From Pseudomonas viridiflava (GTDB taxonomy: Bacteria; Pseudomonadota; Gammaproteobacteria; Pseudomonadales; Pseudomonadaceae): 64,000 nucleotides of DNA. The position numbers and the translations under genes were made by a program. Under the pieces are notes generated by a model, which saw nothing but the letters and a program-made list of their open reading frames with translations, ran no database searches and was not told the origin of the DNA. This document shows positions 25,909 to 35,159 of the stretch, piece by piece (within the stretch, counting starts at the first letter, position 1; each line of letters starts with the position of its first letter). The stretch lies in contig NZ_UUIS01000075.1 in the NCBI RefSeq assembly GCF_900589395.1, forward strand, positions 124,001 to 188,000. The letters are read 5' to 3'.

Positions 25909-27162
25909 ATGAACACTTTGCTCACCCGTGGTGCCGTGTACCCCCTGTTGGCGCTGTTGCCGGTGGCCACCGCCGGCGCCGAAGGCTTTATCGATGACAG
26001 CAAGCTCAAGCTGCAATTGCGCAATGTGTATTTCAACGAGAACTTTCGTGATGAACACGGCCTGAGTGCCAACGCGGCACGCACTGCCAAGAGCGAACGC
26101 ACCGAATGGGCCCAGGGCTTTCTGCTCGATTACCAGTCCGGTTTCACCCAGGGCACCGTGGGGTTTGGCCTTGATGCAATCGGCTTGCTGGGCGTCAAGC
26201 TCGATTCCGGCCGTGGTCGCAGCGGCACCGGGCTGTTGCCGGTACACGCCGATGGCCGTGCGGCCGATGAGTTTTCCAGTGCCGGCATGACCGCCAAGGC
26301 CCGATTTGCCAAAACCACGGTCAAGTACGGCACCTTGCTGCCGCGCACGCCGGTGCTGATTTACAACGATGCACGCCTGTTGCCGCAAACCTACCAGGGC
26401 GCCAGCGTCAGCAGCACCGACATCGAGAACCTGACCCTGTCGGGCGGGCATCTTGATCGCTTCAAACTGCGTGATTCCAGTGACAGTGTGGGCTTGAGGC
26501 CCGATGGCTACAGCGGTGCCCATACGGGTGACTTCAGCTATGCCGGCGCCGAGTACAAGCTGGGCAAGACCGTACGCCTGAGTTATTTCTTCGGCGAGCT
26601 GGAAAACTTCTACCGGCAGCACTTTGCGGGCATCCAGCATGACCTGCCGTTGGGCGCCGGGGTGCTGACCAGCGACCTGCGCTACTTCCAGAGCAATGAC
26701 ACCGGCGCGGCCTACGATGGCAAGGTCGACAACCACATGCTCAGCGGCCAGTTGTCGTACGCCTTGCTCGGCCACACCTTCAACGCCGGTTACCAGGCCC
26801 TGAGTGGCGATGCCGGCCTGCCGTATATCAGCGGCGCCACGGTGTACTCCTTCAGCAACGTCGGCATCGGCAAGTTCATCGAGGAAGACGAGAAAACCTG
26901 GATGCTCGGCTATGCCTACGACTTCAAGCAACTGGGCGTGCCGGGCCTGACCTTCTCGACCCGTTACCTGAGCGGCAATGACGGCAAGTCCAACACCACC
27001 GTCAAGGAATGGGAGCGCGATGCCGAGCTGGCCTACGTCGTGCCGTCCGGCAGCTTCAAGGGGCTGGGCGTGAAGTTGCGCAACTACGTCTACCGCTCCG
27101 ACTTCTCGCGCGGACGCGACAGCAACCGGCTTTACCTGACCTACGACATTGCCCTCTGGTAG
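25909..27162 (+). CDS. OprD-family outer-membrane porin
   Basis: The 417-residue product from ATG 25909 has a signal peptide (MNTLLTRGAVYPLLALLPVA, cleaved before AEGFI) and the mature start GFIDDSKLKLQLRN..YFN typical of OprD/Opd porins, ending in an aromatic residue (W). It forms an 18-strand channel for small acids. Its position in the isomerase/DctA/CitMHS block suggests entry of the same carboxylate into the periplasm. Confidence 0.9.
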   Translation: MNTLLTRGAVYPLLALLPVATAGAEGFIDDSKLKLQLRNVYFNENFRDEHGLSANAARTAKSERTEWAQGFLLDYQSGFTQGTVGFGLDAIGLLGVKLDSGRGRSGTGLLPVHADGRAADEFSSAGMTAKARFAKTTVKYGTLLPRTPVLIYNDARLLPQTYQGASVSSTDIENLTLSGGHLDRFKLRDSSDSVGLRPDGYSGAHTGDFSYAGAEYKLGKTVRLSYFFGELENFYRQHFAGIQHDLPLGAGVLTSDLRYFQSNDTGAAYDGKVDNHMLSGQLSYALLGHTFNAGYQALSGDAGLPYISGATVYSFSNVGIGKFIEEDEKTWMLGYAYDFKQLGVPGLTFSTRYLSGNDGKSNTTVKEWERDAELAYVVPSGSFKGLGVKLRNYVYRSDFSRGRDSNRLYLTYDIALW

Positions 27163-27241
27163 AGCGCAGTCCAGGGCATGCACCGCGGTGCGTGCCCGGC
27201 AGGGAGCAAGTATTCATCCGCCTGGACAGAGAGCGCAAACG

Positions 27242-28915
27242 GTGTCATTCAAATCGAAAATACTGCTGCTGACCGTATTGCCGGTGCTGTTTTTTGCCCT
27301 GCTGATCGGTGTCGCCATCCGTTCCACGCTGATGGAGCGCGCCGAACAGGATGTGCTTGAAACCCGTGAGCGGCTGCTTGAGCAAAGCCGGGCGCAGCTC
27401 AAGGACTACGCCAGCATCGCCCGCACCGCCGTGGCCGACCTGTACGAACCGGCCGCCGAGGGTGACCGGGCCAGCCGGGCGCAGGCCATTGCCCGGCTGT
27501 CAAAGATCAAGTACGGCGACGACGGCTACTTCATTGGCTACGACAGCCAGGTGGTGCGCCTGTTTCGCGGCGACAGCCGCGAGGGTGTTGGCGTCAACAT
27601 GAGCGAGCGCAAGGACCGCAACGGCGTGTACCTCAACCGCGACATGGTTGCGGCGGCCAAGAACCAGCAACATTACGTCAATTATGCCGGGGCCCTGGTC
27701 AACACCGATCAGGTGGTGCCCAAGCTCGCCTACAGTTTCTACCTGGCCAAATGGGACATGGTGGTGGTCACGGCGGTGAACCTGGACCGTATCGAAAGCC
27801 AGGTCGCCGAAGTCCGCGAACACGTTGCCGAGCGGGTGCGCAGCCTGGTGACCGGGGTGGCGCTTGCCGCGCTGGTATTGCTGCTGGTCATTGCGACCCT
27901 GGCGCTCTGGCTGACCAACAACAGCTTGCGGCCCTTGATGCGCATGCGTGCGCACCTGGATGAAATCGCTGTCGGCGAAGGCGACCTGACCCGCCGTCTG
28001 CCAGTCACCGGCCGTGATGAGCTGGGGCAACTGGCGGTGTCGTTCAATGCCTTTGTCGACAAGATCCATGGGCTGGTCAGCCAGATCGTCGCCATGGCCG
28101 GGCAACTGGACCAGGCGGTGGGCAAGGTGGCCGGGCAGAGCGCGCGGATGGACCAGGCCATGACCGTGCAGCGTCAGGAAGCCGAGCAGGTGGCCGCTGC
28201 GATCAACCAGATGTCGACTGCCGCCTTGCAAGTGGCGGCCAGTGCGCGCAGTGCCTCGGGTGCGGCCCTGGAAACCGACCAGCAATCGCGCTACGCCCGC
28301 CAGGTGGTAGACGACAGCCATACCCGCATTCAGGCGCTGACCGCCAGCCTGTCCGAGGCCGGCGGCTCGCTGCACAGTTTGCAGAACGATGTGGCGGCCA
28401 TCGTCACCGTGCTGGATGTGATCCGCTCGATTGCCGACCAGACCAACCTGCTGGCGCTCAATGCCGCCATCGAGGCCGCCCGGGCCGGGGACGCGGGGCG
28501 CGGCTTTGCCGTGGTGGCCGATGAGGTGCGTGCACTGGCCAGCCACACCCAGCGCAGCACCCAGCAAATCCAGGCCACCCTCGAAACCCTGGAGCGGACC
28601 ACCGCCAGCGTGGTGGGCTCGATGCAGCAGTCCAGCGACGCCGGGCAGGGCGCCAGCACCCAGGCGGCCCAGGCCGGCCAGGCGTTGGGCACCATCGTCG
28701 GGCTGATCGGCACTATCAACGAAATGAACGCACACATTGCCGGCGCGGCCCAAGAGCAGACCGCGGTGGCCCACGAGATCAACCACAGCGTGCATCAGAT
28801 TGCCGACGCCATCGACAGCGTCGCCGAACAGACCCGTACCGGTGTCCAGACCAGTGAGGCGCTGCACACCATCGGCCATCGCCTGCAGCAGTTATTGGGG
28901 CAGTTCAGGATCTGA
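27242..28915 (+). CDS. Methyl-accepting chemotaxis protein with single Cache domain
   Basis: A GTG at 27242 with AGAGAG upstream gives 557 residues. TM1 lies at about residues 8-28. A periplasmic sCache_2-type domain follows to about 200 (YGDDGYFIGYDSQ and YAYSFYLAKWDMVV-like ending). Then come TM2 (about 205-225), HAMP (about 225-275) and a cytoplasmic signalling domain with the conserved hairpin tip DQTNLLALNAAIEAARAG. There is no C-terminal CheR-binding pentapeptide. sCache receptors of this type often bind short carboxylates. It follows the porin by 79 bases, suggesting chemotaxis to the compound the module imports. Confidence 0.9.
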   Translation: MSFKSKILLLTVLPVLFFALLIGVAIRSTLMERAEQDVLETRERLLEQSRAQLKDYASIARTAVADLYEPAAEGDRASRAQAIARLSKIKYGDDGYFIGYDSQVVRLFRGDSREGVGVNMSERKDRNGVYLNRDMVAAAKNQQHYVNYAGALVNTDQVVPKLAYSFYLAKWDMVVVTAVNLDRIESQVAEVREHVAERVRSLVTGVALAALVLLLVIATLALWLTNNSLRPLMRMRAHLDEIAVGEGDLTRRLPVTGRDELGQLAVSFNAFVDKIHGLVSQIVAMAGQLDQAVGKVAGQSARMDQAMTVQRQEAEQVAAAINQMSTAALQVAASARSASGAALETDQQSRYARQVVDDSHTRIQALTASLSEAGGSLHSLQNDVAAIVTVLDVIRSIADQTNLLALNAAIEAARAGDAGRGFAVVADEVRALASHTQRSTQQIQATLETLERTTASVVGSMQQSSDAGQGASTQAAQAGQALGTIVGLIGTINEMNAHIAGAAQEQTAVAHEINHSVHQIADAIDSVAEQTRTGVQTSEALHTIGHRLQQLLGQFRI

Positions 28916-29006
28916 CTTAATGCTTTATTGGGTATCGAACTCACGTTTGCAGGAGCCCACCCTGTGTCGCTGACACCGCGCTGTCGTGCAGCAGACATGG
29001 GGCCAG

Positions 29007-29114
29007 GTAGGAGCGCGCTTGCCCGCGACCGGCTGCGTAGCAGTCGTAAATTTTCAGCGTTTCCGAGATTTTGCGAGCGCTAGCGCACTCGGTCGCGGGC
29101 AAGCGCGCTCCTAC
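29007..29114. repeat. Paired REP palindrome, opposite orientation
   Basis: 25-bp arms at 29007-29031 and 29090-29114 enclose a core that is the reverse complement of the cores at 6312-6369 and 20780-20836. It sits between the convergent chemoreceptor and TonB-receptor genes. Confidence 0.85.
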
Positions 29115-29148
29115 AGCCAGCGCCGCGTTGGCAGCGTGACCGTGAGCG

Positions 29149-31563
29149 CTACCAGTTATAGCTGACGGCGCCCACCAGGCTGCGCTCGTCGCCATAGCGA
29201 CAGGAGTTGGCACAATACATATAACGCTCGTTGGTCAGGTTCTGCGCGCGGGCGCTGAGTTGCCAGTGCGCATCCAGCGCGTAGCTGATGCGCGCATCGA
29301 ACAGGGTGTAGGCGGCAATCTTGCGGTCGCTGATGCTGGGAAGGGTGTGGGTGGTGCCGTTGTAGCGTGCGCCGGCGCCGACGCTGACGTCGCGCAGGCC
29401 CAGCGCTGCCAGGCGGTAGTCCAGCCACAACGAAGCGCTGTGGTAAGGCGTGCCTTCGATGCGTGAGCCCTCCAGCTGCGCATCGTTGTCGGCGATGACA
29501 TGGGCGTCGGTGTAGGCGTAGCCGGCGCTGAATCCCAGGTTTTCGCTCAGCTGCCCCTTGGCCTCGATTTCAAGGCCTGTGCTGCGCTCCTTGCCGGTCT
29601 GCTCGTCGAAGTCCGAGCCTGGAATCGAACTGGTGACATTGCTTTGCGTCAACTGGTACAGCGCCGCACTGATCAGCAGCTCGCGGTCTGCGGGCTGGTA
29701 ACGCAACCCGATCTCGTACTGTTCGCCCTCGGTGGGCTTGAAGGCCTTGCCATCGCTGCCACTGCCGCTGGCCGGCAGGAACGACTGGCTGTAACTCACA
29801 TAGGCCGCCACGTCGTTGTCGGTCAGGTACACCAGGCCCACTCTGCCGGTGAGCTGGCTGTCATCTGAGGTGGTCCGGGCGCCGTCGCGGTAGGTGCGCG
29901 TGCTGCTGTCGGCCCAGTCCTGGCGCAGGCCCAGCAAACCCACCCAGTGCTGGTCGAATTTGGCCTGCTCCTGCAAGTACAGGCCCAGTTGTCGTGCATG
30001 CAGGTCCGAGCCGCGGTCAATGCTGCGATCGACCTGCGGCAGGTTGCCGTACACCGGGTTGGCAAGGTTGAGCGCCGGGGCATTGCCGCTGTAGCGGTGG
30101 CTGTCGTAGGTCTTGCGGTAGTAGTCCAGGCCCGCCAGGACGGTGTGCTGCCAACGGCCGGCGTCCAGGTCCAGTTGCAGGCTGTTGTCGCTGGTCCAGC
30201 CGGTGGCCAGGTCTTCGCGGCTGTTATAGCTGCGTGACAGTTGCGACAGGTTCGGGCCGCTGATGCGGCTGGTGTTGAGGGTGATGTAGTCGTAGTCGAC
30301 CCGTGACTCGAAGTAGCGCACCGCCTGGCGCAGTTGCAGGTACTCGTTGAAGCGGTGCTCGAACAGGTAGCCGGCGGTGTGCACGGTGCCGTCGTAATCG
30401 TCGTAATCGGGCTCGCCGGCAAACAGGTCGTACGGCACCTTGTAGCCCGGATTGGGACTGTACACCGTCAGGTCATAGCGCATCGGCGGGGTCAGGGTGG
30501 TGCGGGTGCGTTGCGCGGTGGCCAACAGGGTCAGGCGCGTGTCGTCGGCGATTTGCCAGGCCAGGGCCGGGGCGATATAGGTTTTGTTGTCGTCGATGGC
30601 ATCAAAGGCGGTGCCGCTGTCACGCTGCAGCGCCGTCAGGCGATAGCTGAAACGGCCTTCGTCGTCCAGCGCGCCGCTGTGGTCGGTGGACACCTGGCGG
30701 CGCTGGTGATTGCCGTATTCCAGGTTGATTTCATGCAGCGGGCCGAGGGTCGGGCGCTTGCTGACGGTATTGACCAGGCCGCCGGGCGCCAACTGGCCGT
30801 ACAGCACCGAGGAAGCCCCCTTGAGCACCTCGACCCGTTCCAGGCCATAGGGCTCCTGGCCGCCTTCGAACTGGGTGCTCTGCATTTTCATGCCGTCGCG
30901 CAACACGCCACCGGTGCGCGGGCCGATGTCGAAGCCGCGCAGGCGGTAGTCGTCGGCCACGCGGCTGTAGCCATTGGGCTGGGCGACCACGCCGGGGGTG
31001 TAGTTGAGCACGTCGGCCAGGCTGCTGTGCTGGCGCTCGATCAGCGCTTCACGGGTGATCACCGAGATCGACTGCGGGGTTTCCATCAGCGGCGTATCGG
31101 TTTTGGTGGCGCTGGCACTGCGGGTGGCCACGCGGCTGTAGGCCGGACCCCAGGCGTCTTGTGCAGGGCTTGAGCCCTGGATATCGATGGGCGCCAGTTG
31201 CACGCTGGCTTCACCTCGCGGCTCGACGCTCAAGGTGCCGCCGGGGGTAAGGCTCAACTGCAACGGCAAACCCTGCAGCACTTGTTGCACGGCCTGCTCG
31301 GCGCTGTAGCGACCACGCAATGCCGAAGCCTTCAGGCCACGGGTCAGCCCCGCACTGAAGGCGATGCCCCGGCCGCTTTGCCGGGCAATGGCGGTCAGGG
31401 TCGCGTCCAGCGCGGCAGGCGGCAGGTCAAAATCGAGCAGTTGCTGGCGCATGGCGGGTGCCGGAGCCGGTTCGGCCACGCTGTGGAGTGCGGTCAGGCT
31501 CAAGGCCAGGGCCAGGGGAGAAAGGGTCAAGCGCAGGGGCACAAGCATGGCGGCGGTCTTCAT
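29149..31563 (-). CDS. TonB-dependent siderophore receptor with signalling (STN) domain
   Basis: The 804-residue product from ATG 31563 has a signal peptide ending near VAEPAPAPA. An N-terminal STN signalling domain (about residues 40-95, LPPAALDATLTAIARQSGRGIAFS) is followed by a plug (TPQSISVITREALIERQ, then RLRGFD) and a 22-strand barrel ending in VGAVSYNW. Such receptors import ferric siderophores and signal through a FecR-type anti-sigma factor. It is the last gene of the fecI-fecR-receptor set and is 61 bases from fecR. The ferric ligand is unknown. Confidence 0.92.
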   Translation of the reverse strand: MKTAAMLVPLRLTLSPLALALSLTALHSVAEPAPAPAMRQQLLDFDLPPAALDATLTAIARQSGRGIAFSAGLTRGLKASALRGRYSAEQAVQQVLQGLPLQLSLTPGGTLSVEPRGEASVQLAPIDIQGSSPAQDAWGPAYSRVATRSASATKTDTPLMETPQSISVITREALIERQHSSLADVLNYTPGVVAQPNGYSRVADDYRLRGFDIGPRTGGVLRDGMKMQSTQFEGGQEPYGLERVEVLKGASSVLYGQLAPGGLVNTVSKRPTLGPLHEINLEYGNHQRRQVSTDHSGALDDEGRFSYRLTALQRDSGTAFDAIDDNKTYIAPALAWQIADDTRLTLLATAQRTRTTLTPPMRYDLTVYSPNPGYKVPYDLFAGEPDYDDYDGTVHTAGYLFEHRFNEYLQLRQAVRYFESRVDYDYITLNTSRISGPNLSQLSRSYNSREDLATGWTSDNSLQLDLDAGRWQHTVLAGLDYYRKTYDSHRYSGNAPALNLANPVYGNLPQVDRSIDRGSDLHARQLGLYLQEQAKFDQHWVGLLGLRQDWADSSTRTYRDGARTTSDDSQLTGRVGLVYLTDNDVAAYVSYSQSFLPASGSGSDGKAFKPTEGEQYEIGLRYQPADRELLISAALYQLTQSNVTSSIPGSDFDEQTGKERSTGLEIEAKGQLSENLGFSAGYAYTDAHVIADNDAQLEGSRIEGTPYHSASLWLDYRLAALGLRDVSVGAGARYNGTTHTLPSISDRKIAAYTLFDARISYALDAHWQLSARAQNLTNERYMYCANSCRYGDERSLVGAVSYNW

Positions 31564-31624
31564 GAGGTCAGTCGATACCAGCCTTGTGGCGCGAGCGGGG
31601 TGTTTATTAACGGGCTGCAAAAAA

Positions 31625-32569
31625 TTATTGTGCGCGCAGGTCGATGTGCGTCCACCAACCCACGGGTTGCCGGACGCTGATGGGCAGCACCTCCTGCAAG
31701 GTGCGCAGGGTCTGTTCGCTGTCGTCGAGCCGGAACACCCCGGAAACGCGCAAGGCGCCGGCCTCGGGCGTGATCCGCATCCAGCCGTGGCGGTAAGGGC
31801 GCAAGGCCTGGATGACCGTGTCCAGCGGCTGGTCGTGCACTTCCAGCAGGCCATCTTCCCAGGCGGCAGCGCGGGCCTGGCTTGGGTCCAGCCGACGCAC
31901 GCTGTGGCCATCGAGCCAGGCACCCTGGCCGGCGCGCAGTTCAAGTGGCGCTGCATGGGCCACCGAGACCTGCACCCTTGAGGACTGCACCCACACCTGC
32001 GCCCCGCGCTGATCCAGGGCGACGCTGAACTGCGTGCCCAGCGCCCGGGCTTCACCAAAGCGGGTGCGCACCACCAGCGGTCGCACCGGGTCGGCGGCCA
32101 CTTCGATATTCAAGGCGCCCTCATGCAGGATCAGCGTGCGTTGCTGCGCCTTGAAATCCAGGTCGACCCGGCTGCCGGCATTGAGCAGTACCCGGCTGCC
32201 ATCGACGAGTGTGAACGGCCGGCGCTGCGCCACCCCGGTGTGCAGATCGGCGGCCAGGTGCGGCCATAGCCCCTGGCTGTGTAGCCATGCCGCACCCAGA
32301 CCGAGCCCGGCGATACCCAGCGCCCCGCGCAGCAGGTGCCGACGCCCGGCCCCGGCCCGCAGCAACAGCTCGCGTGATTGCTCGGGCACCTGGCTGAACG
32401 CCTGGCCCAGGCGTTGCTCCAGACGCTGCCAGGCCTGGCGGTTGTCGGCATTGGCGTGCAACCACTGCTCGAAGTGCTGCTGCTCGACGGCGGTCATGTG
32501 CCCTGAGCGTTGCAGTGCCAGCCATTCGATGGCTTCGGCCACTGCCGGCGGCAAATGGCCTGCGCTCAT
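31625..32569 (-). CDS. FecR-type anti-sigma/sigma-regulator
   Basis: The start at ATG 32569 overlaps the sigma-factor stop (ATGA), giving 314 residues. It has an N-terminal cytoplasmic domain with AEAIEWLALQRSGHMTAVEQ, one membrane segment at about residues 85-100 (LGIAGLGLGAAWL), and a periplasmic FecR domain (SRVLLNAGSRVDLDF through LGTQFSV). In this family the periplasmic part contacts the STN domain of the receptor and the cytoplasmic part controls the ECF sigma factor. Confidence 0.9.
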   Translation of the reverse strand: MSAGHLPPAVAEAIEWLALQRSGHMTAVEQQHFEQWLHANADNRQAWQRLEQRLGQAFSQVPEQSRELLLRAGAGRRHLLRGALGIAGLGLGAAWLHSQGLWPHLAADLHTGVAQRRPFTLVDGSRVLLNAGSRVDLDFKAQQRTLILHEGALNIEVAADPVRPLVVRTRFGEARALGTQFSVALDQRGAQVWVQSSRVQVSVAHAAPLELRAGQGAWLDGHSVRRLDPSQARAAAWEDGLLEVHDQPLDTVIQALRPYRHGWMRITPEAGALRVSGVFRLDDSEQTLRTLQEVLPISVRQPVGWWTHIDLRAQ

Positions 32570-33096
32570 GCCGGTTCCAGCGCCAGGTAGCACAGGCCCA
32601 GCGCCTTGACCACATAGGCATGCACACGCGGCGCAGAAATGCCCAGGCGCTGGCCGATTTCGGCGTAGGTCAGGCCATCCAGCTGGCTGTACAGGAACGC
32701 ACTGCGGCCCATGGGTGACAAGCCTTCCAGAAGGCTGTCCAGCGCGCACAAGGCTTGCAGGGCCTGGGCCTGTTCCTCGGCCGAAGGGGCATAGGTAAAA
32801 GGCTGCTGCGCGAGGGTTTCAAGGTAGGCGCGCTCCAGGTCACGGCGTCGCCAGGAGGCAAACACCAGGCGCTTGGCGATGGTCGTCAACAAGGCCCGCG
32901 GCTCGCGGATGGCCTGCAGATCAGGTGCAGCCACCACTTGGGCAAAGGTTTCCGCCGCCATGTCGGCGGCTTCTTCCCGGCAGCCCAGCCGCGCCCGCAA
33001 CCGTCCCAACAGCCAGTTATGATGATCGCCAAATAATTGATGCAGCACACGGTTGCGGGCACTGAGAGGCGTGGCAGTGGAAGCGAGTGGCGTCAT
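32566..33096 (-). CDS. FecI-type ECF sigma factor
   Basis: The 176-residue product has sigma-70 region 2 (HNWLLGRLRARLGCREEAADMAAETF) and region 4 (SPMGRSAFLYSQLDGLTYAEIGQRLGISAPRVHAY). It belongs to the iron-starvation sigma group that transcribes the cognate TonB receptor gene. It is the first gene of the set and follows a Fur-box-like site 13 to 28 bases upstream, so iron repression is expected. Confidence 0.9.
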   Translation of the reverse strand: MTPLASTATPLSARNRVLHQLFGDHHNWLLGRLRARLGCREEAADMAAETFAQVVAAPDLQAIREPRALLTTIAKRLVFASWRRRDLERAYLETLAQQPFTYAPSAEEQAQALQALCALDSLLEGLSPMGRSAFLYSQLDGLTYAEIGQRLGISAPRVHAYVVKALGLCYLALEPA

Positions 33097-33108
33097 GGCT
33101 TAAAAGGT

Positions 33109-33124
33109 AATGAAAATTGTTATC
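33109..33124. promoter_or_regulatory. Putative Fur box upstream of the ECF sigma gene
   Basis: AATGAAAATTGTTATC matches 13 of 16 bases of the core of the classical Fur 19-mer and lies just upstream of the sigma-factor start. Confidence 0.6.
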
Positions 33125-33166
33125 AAATGATGCCGGTAAGCCACCGGCGATGCAACAGGTGTGTCT

Positions 33167-34057
33167 TCAGCCGTTGTACTGCAGGGTCTGGATCAACAGG
33201 TGAGTGAGGGGGGACGCTTCACCACGCTGCGTCGAGTAAAGGTGGTACCCGCCTGGTGCATGCCAGCCATGCCTCATTACCGCCAGTAAGGCGCCTGAAT
33301 CCAGATGAGCCTGGGCAAGATCCAGTGGCACATACGCCAGTCCGTGACCTGCCAGTGCGGCGCGCAGCACCTGATTGAAGCTGTCGAAGCTCAGGCGTGC
33401 CTCGATCTCGATCCGCAAAGGTTGTCCGGCCTGGTTCAATACCCAACCTGGTCGGGGGCCGCCGGGGCCTGCGCGTAAGGCAATGCACGGCTGACCGGCC
33501 AGCTCGTGCGCCGTGTCCGGCAGGGACCGACCGACCCTGCAAGCGGGCGCGCACACCAGCGCCATCGGTAGGTTGGGACCTATACGCACCGCCGTGTTGT
33601 CCTTGGGCGGTTCATCGCCCAAGCGCACAGTGAAGTCATAACGTGCCTCGTTTTCGACAGTCCTGTTATCGGCATACAGTTCGATGCTCAGTTGCGGATG
33701 GGCGGCCAGCAGCGGCGACAGCCTGGGCCAGAGTAGGGTGTCGATGGCGTGCTCGGTCGCCCCTATGCGCAAGGTGCCGGCCACGATCTGCCCGGACTGA
33801 GCGATCAAGCGCAACTGGGCTTCGATGGCCTGCAATCTGGGCTGCACGCCATCAAGCAGGCGTTGGCCGGCTTCGGTCACTGACACGCTGCGTGTGGTGC
33901 GGGTCAGCAGGCGAACGCCCAGATGCTCTTCGAGCTTGCCGATGGTGTGGCTGAGCATTGATTGTGAAACCTGGAGCCGGGCCGCTGCGCGCGTGAAGCT
34001 GCGTTCGTGAGCCACTGCGATCAGGGCAAGCAGGTCGACGTAGGGAGTTTTGCGCAT
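33167..34057 (-). CDS. LysR-family regulator divergent from the pao operon
   Basis: The 296-residue product has an HTH (FTRAAARLQVSQSMLSHTIGKLEEHLG) and a substrate-binding domain. The start at 34057 is the first ATG. It is divergent from paoABCD with about 277 bases between. The dyad TTGCAAGTTGTAA (34080-34092), which fits T-N11-A, lies close to its start and is a weak operator candidate. A second, related LysR gene closes the other end of the pao operon. Confidence 0.87.
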   Translation of the reverse strand: MRKTPYVDLLALIAVAHERSFTRAAARLQVSQSMLSHTIGKLEEHLGVRLLTRTTRSVSVTEAGQRLLDGVQPRLQAIEAQLRLIAQSGQIVAGTLRIGATEHAIDTLLWPRLSPLLAAHPQLSIELYADNRTVENEARYDFTVRLGDEPPKDNTAVRIGPNLPMALVCAPACRVGRSLPDTAHELAGQPCIALRAGPGGPRPGWVLNQAGQPLRIEIEARLSFDSFNQVLRAALAGHGLAYVPLDLAQAHLDSGALLAVMRHGWHAPGGYHLYSTQRGEASPLTHLLIQTLQYNG

Positions 34058-34079
34058 TTATCGATCCAGTGCATGAATG

Positions 34080-34092
34080 TTGCAAGTTGTAA
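34080..34092. promoter_or_regulatory. Possible LysR box (T-N11-A) before paoA
   Basis: TTGCAAGTTGTAA is an imperfect dyad of the T-N11-A form in the regulator-pao intergenic region. The remainder of 34058-34334 shows no other recognised signal. Confidence 0.3.
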
Positions 34093-34334
34093 CTAAGCGC
34101 TGTAACCAGAGTGACTGCCTGCGCGGTTATTGCTTTGGTAATACAAGGGGACAGAGGCAAACGCGATCCTGATGCTTGTTCGCTCAGCGTTCCAGCTTTT
34201 TCTTATTTATCGATCTGGCTCATGTAGCCATTCGCCGTAGCGTTACGACGTGCAGCAGCCGGCGGGTTAAATTGCGGCCTTGCGAACATGCCGGGTGGGC
34301 ATGCAATCAAACGCTCTCGATGAAGGAACAGGCT

Positions 34335-35159
34335 ATGGCCCCTGACTGCACCGACAATCCGCCGATCGAATTAAATGACGATGAAGCGCTCTTGCTTGAG
34401 CAGATGCCACATCTCTTGAGTGGTATCGGCCAGTCAAGACGTACGTTCATGATCACCTCGGCGGCAGGCGGGCTTGGACTGTTCGCGGCCAATCTGCTGG
34501 CCCAGGAGTCGGCTCTGGCCTCGATGCCCCTGGCCGAAGGTGCCGTGACAGCACCCATCAAGGCGCAAAACGTCGTCAAGGTCGCGCTGTCGGTCAACGA
34601 CCATTGGCAGACTCTGGAACTGGACTCGCGCACGGTACTGCTCGACGCACTGCGTGAACATCTGGGCCTGACCGGCTCCAAGAAAGGTTGCGATCAGGGG
34701 CAGTGTGGCGCCTGCACGGTCTTGATCAATGGCAAACGGGTACTTGCCTGTCTGACCCTGACGGCCTCGCTTGCGGGACGCAAGGTCACCACCATCGAGG
34801 GCCTGGCCCAAGGCGAGCGCCTGCACCCTGTGCAGGCGGCCTTTATCCAGAACGATGCCTTCCAGTGCGGGTATTGCACACCAGGCCAGATCTGCTCGGC
34901 GGTGGGCATGCTCGACGAGGCGCAACGCGGCGACATCAGCCATGTCAGTGCCGACCCACGCCAGCCAGTGGCTTATCTGAGCAACGATGAGATCCGTGAG
35001 CGCATGAGCGGCAATATCTGCCGTTGTGGCGCGTACCCGGGCATCGTTGCCGCTGTGCAGCAGGTGCACTCAGGCCGCCAGGCCGTTCAAACCTGGGGTT
35101 TTGCCAGCGAAACGCAATTGGCAATGATCAGCCAGGAGGGTGGTCATGAGACCGTTTGA
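34335..35159 (+). CDS. paoA: Periplasmic aldehyde oxidoreductase, [2Fe-2S] subunit PaoA
   Basis: The ATG at 34335 follows AAGGA by 7 bases and gives 274 residues; the ATG at 34320 is an alternative. A twin-arginine signal (SRRTFM, Arg 35-36, then a hydrophobic stretch to about 60) directs Tat export. Two [2Fe-2S] clusters are seen: C119, C124, C127 and C139, then C178, C181, C229 and C231. This matches YagT/PaoA of the E. coli PaoABC aldehyde oxidoreductase, which oxidises aromatic and other aldehydes in the periplasm. It overlaps paoB by 14 bases. Confidence 0.92.
   Translation: MAPDCTDNPPIELNDDEALLLEQMPHLLSGIGQSRRTFMITSAAGGLGLFAANLLAQESALASMPLAEGAVTAPIKAQNVVKVALSVNDHWQTLELDSRTVLLDALREHLGLTGSKKGCDQGQCGACTVLINGKRVLACLTLTASLAGRKVTTIEGLAQGERLHPVQAAFIQNDAFQCGYCTPGQICSAVGMLDEAQRGDISHVSADPRQPVAYLSNDEIRERMSGNICRCGAYPGIVAAVQQVHSGRQAVQTWGFASETQLAMISQEGGHETV

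Noticed and set aside
27500..28879. A 459-codon open frame opposite the chemoreceptor
   Set aside because: It is an antisense shadow with repetitive composition; the + frame has the conserved MCP signalling tip.
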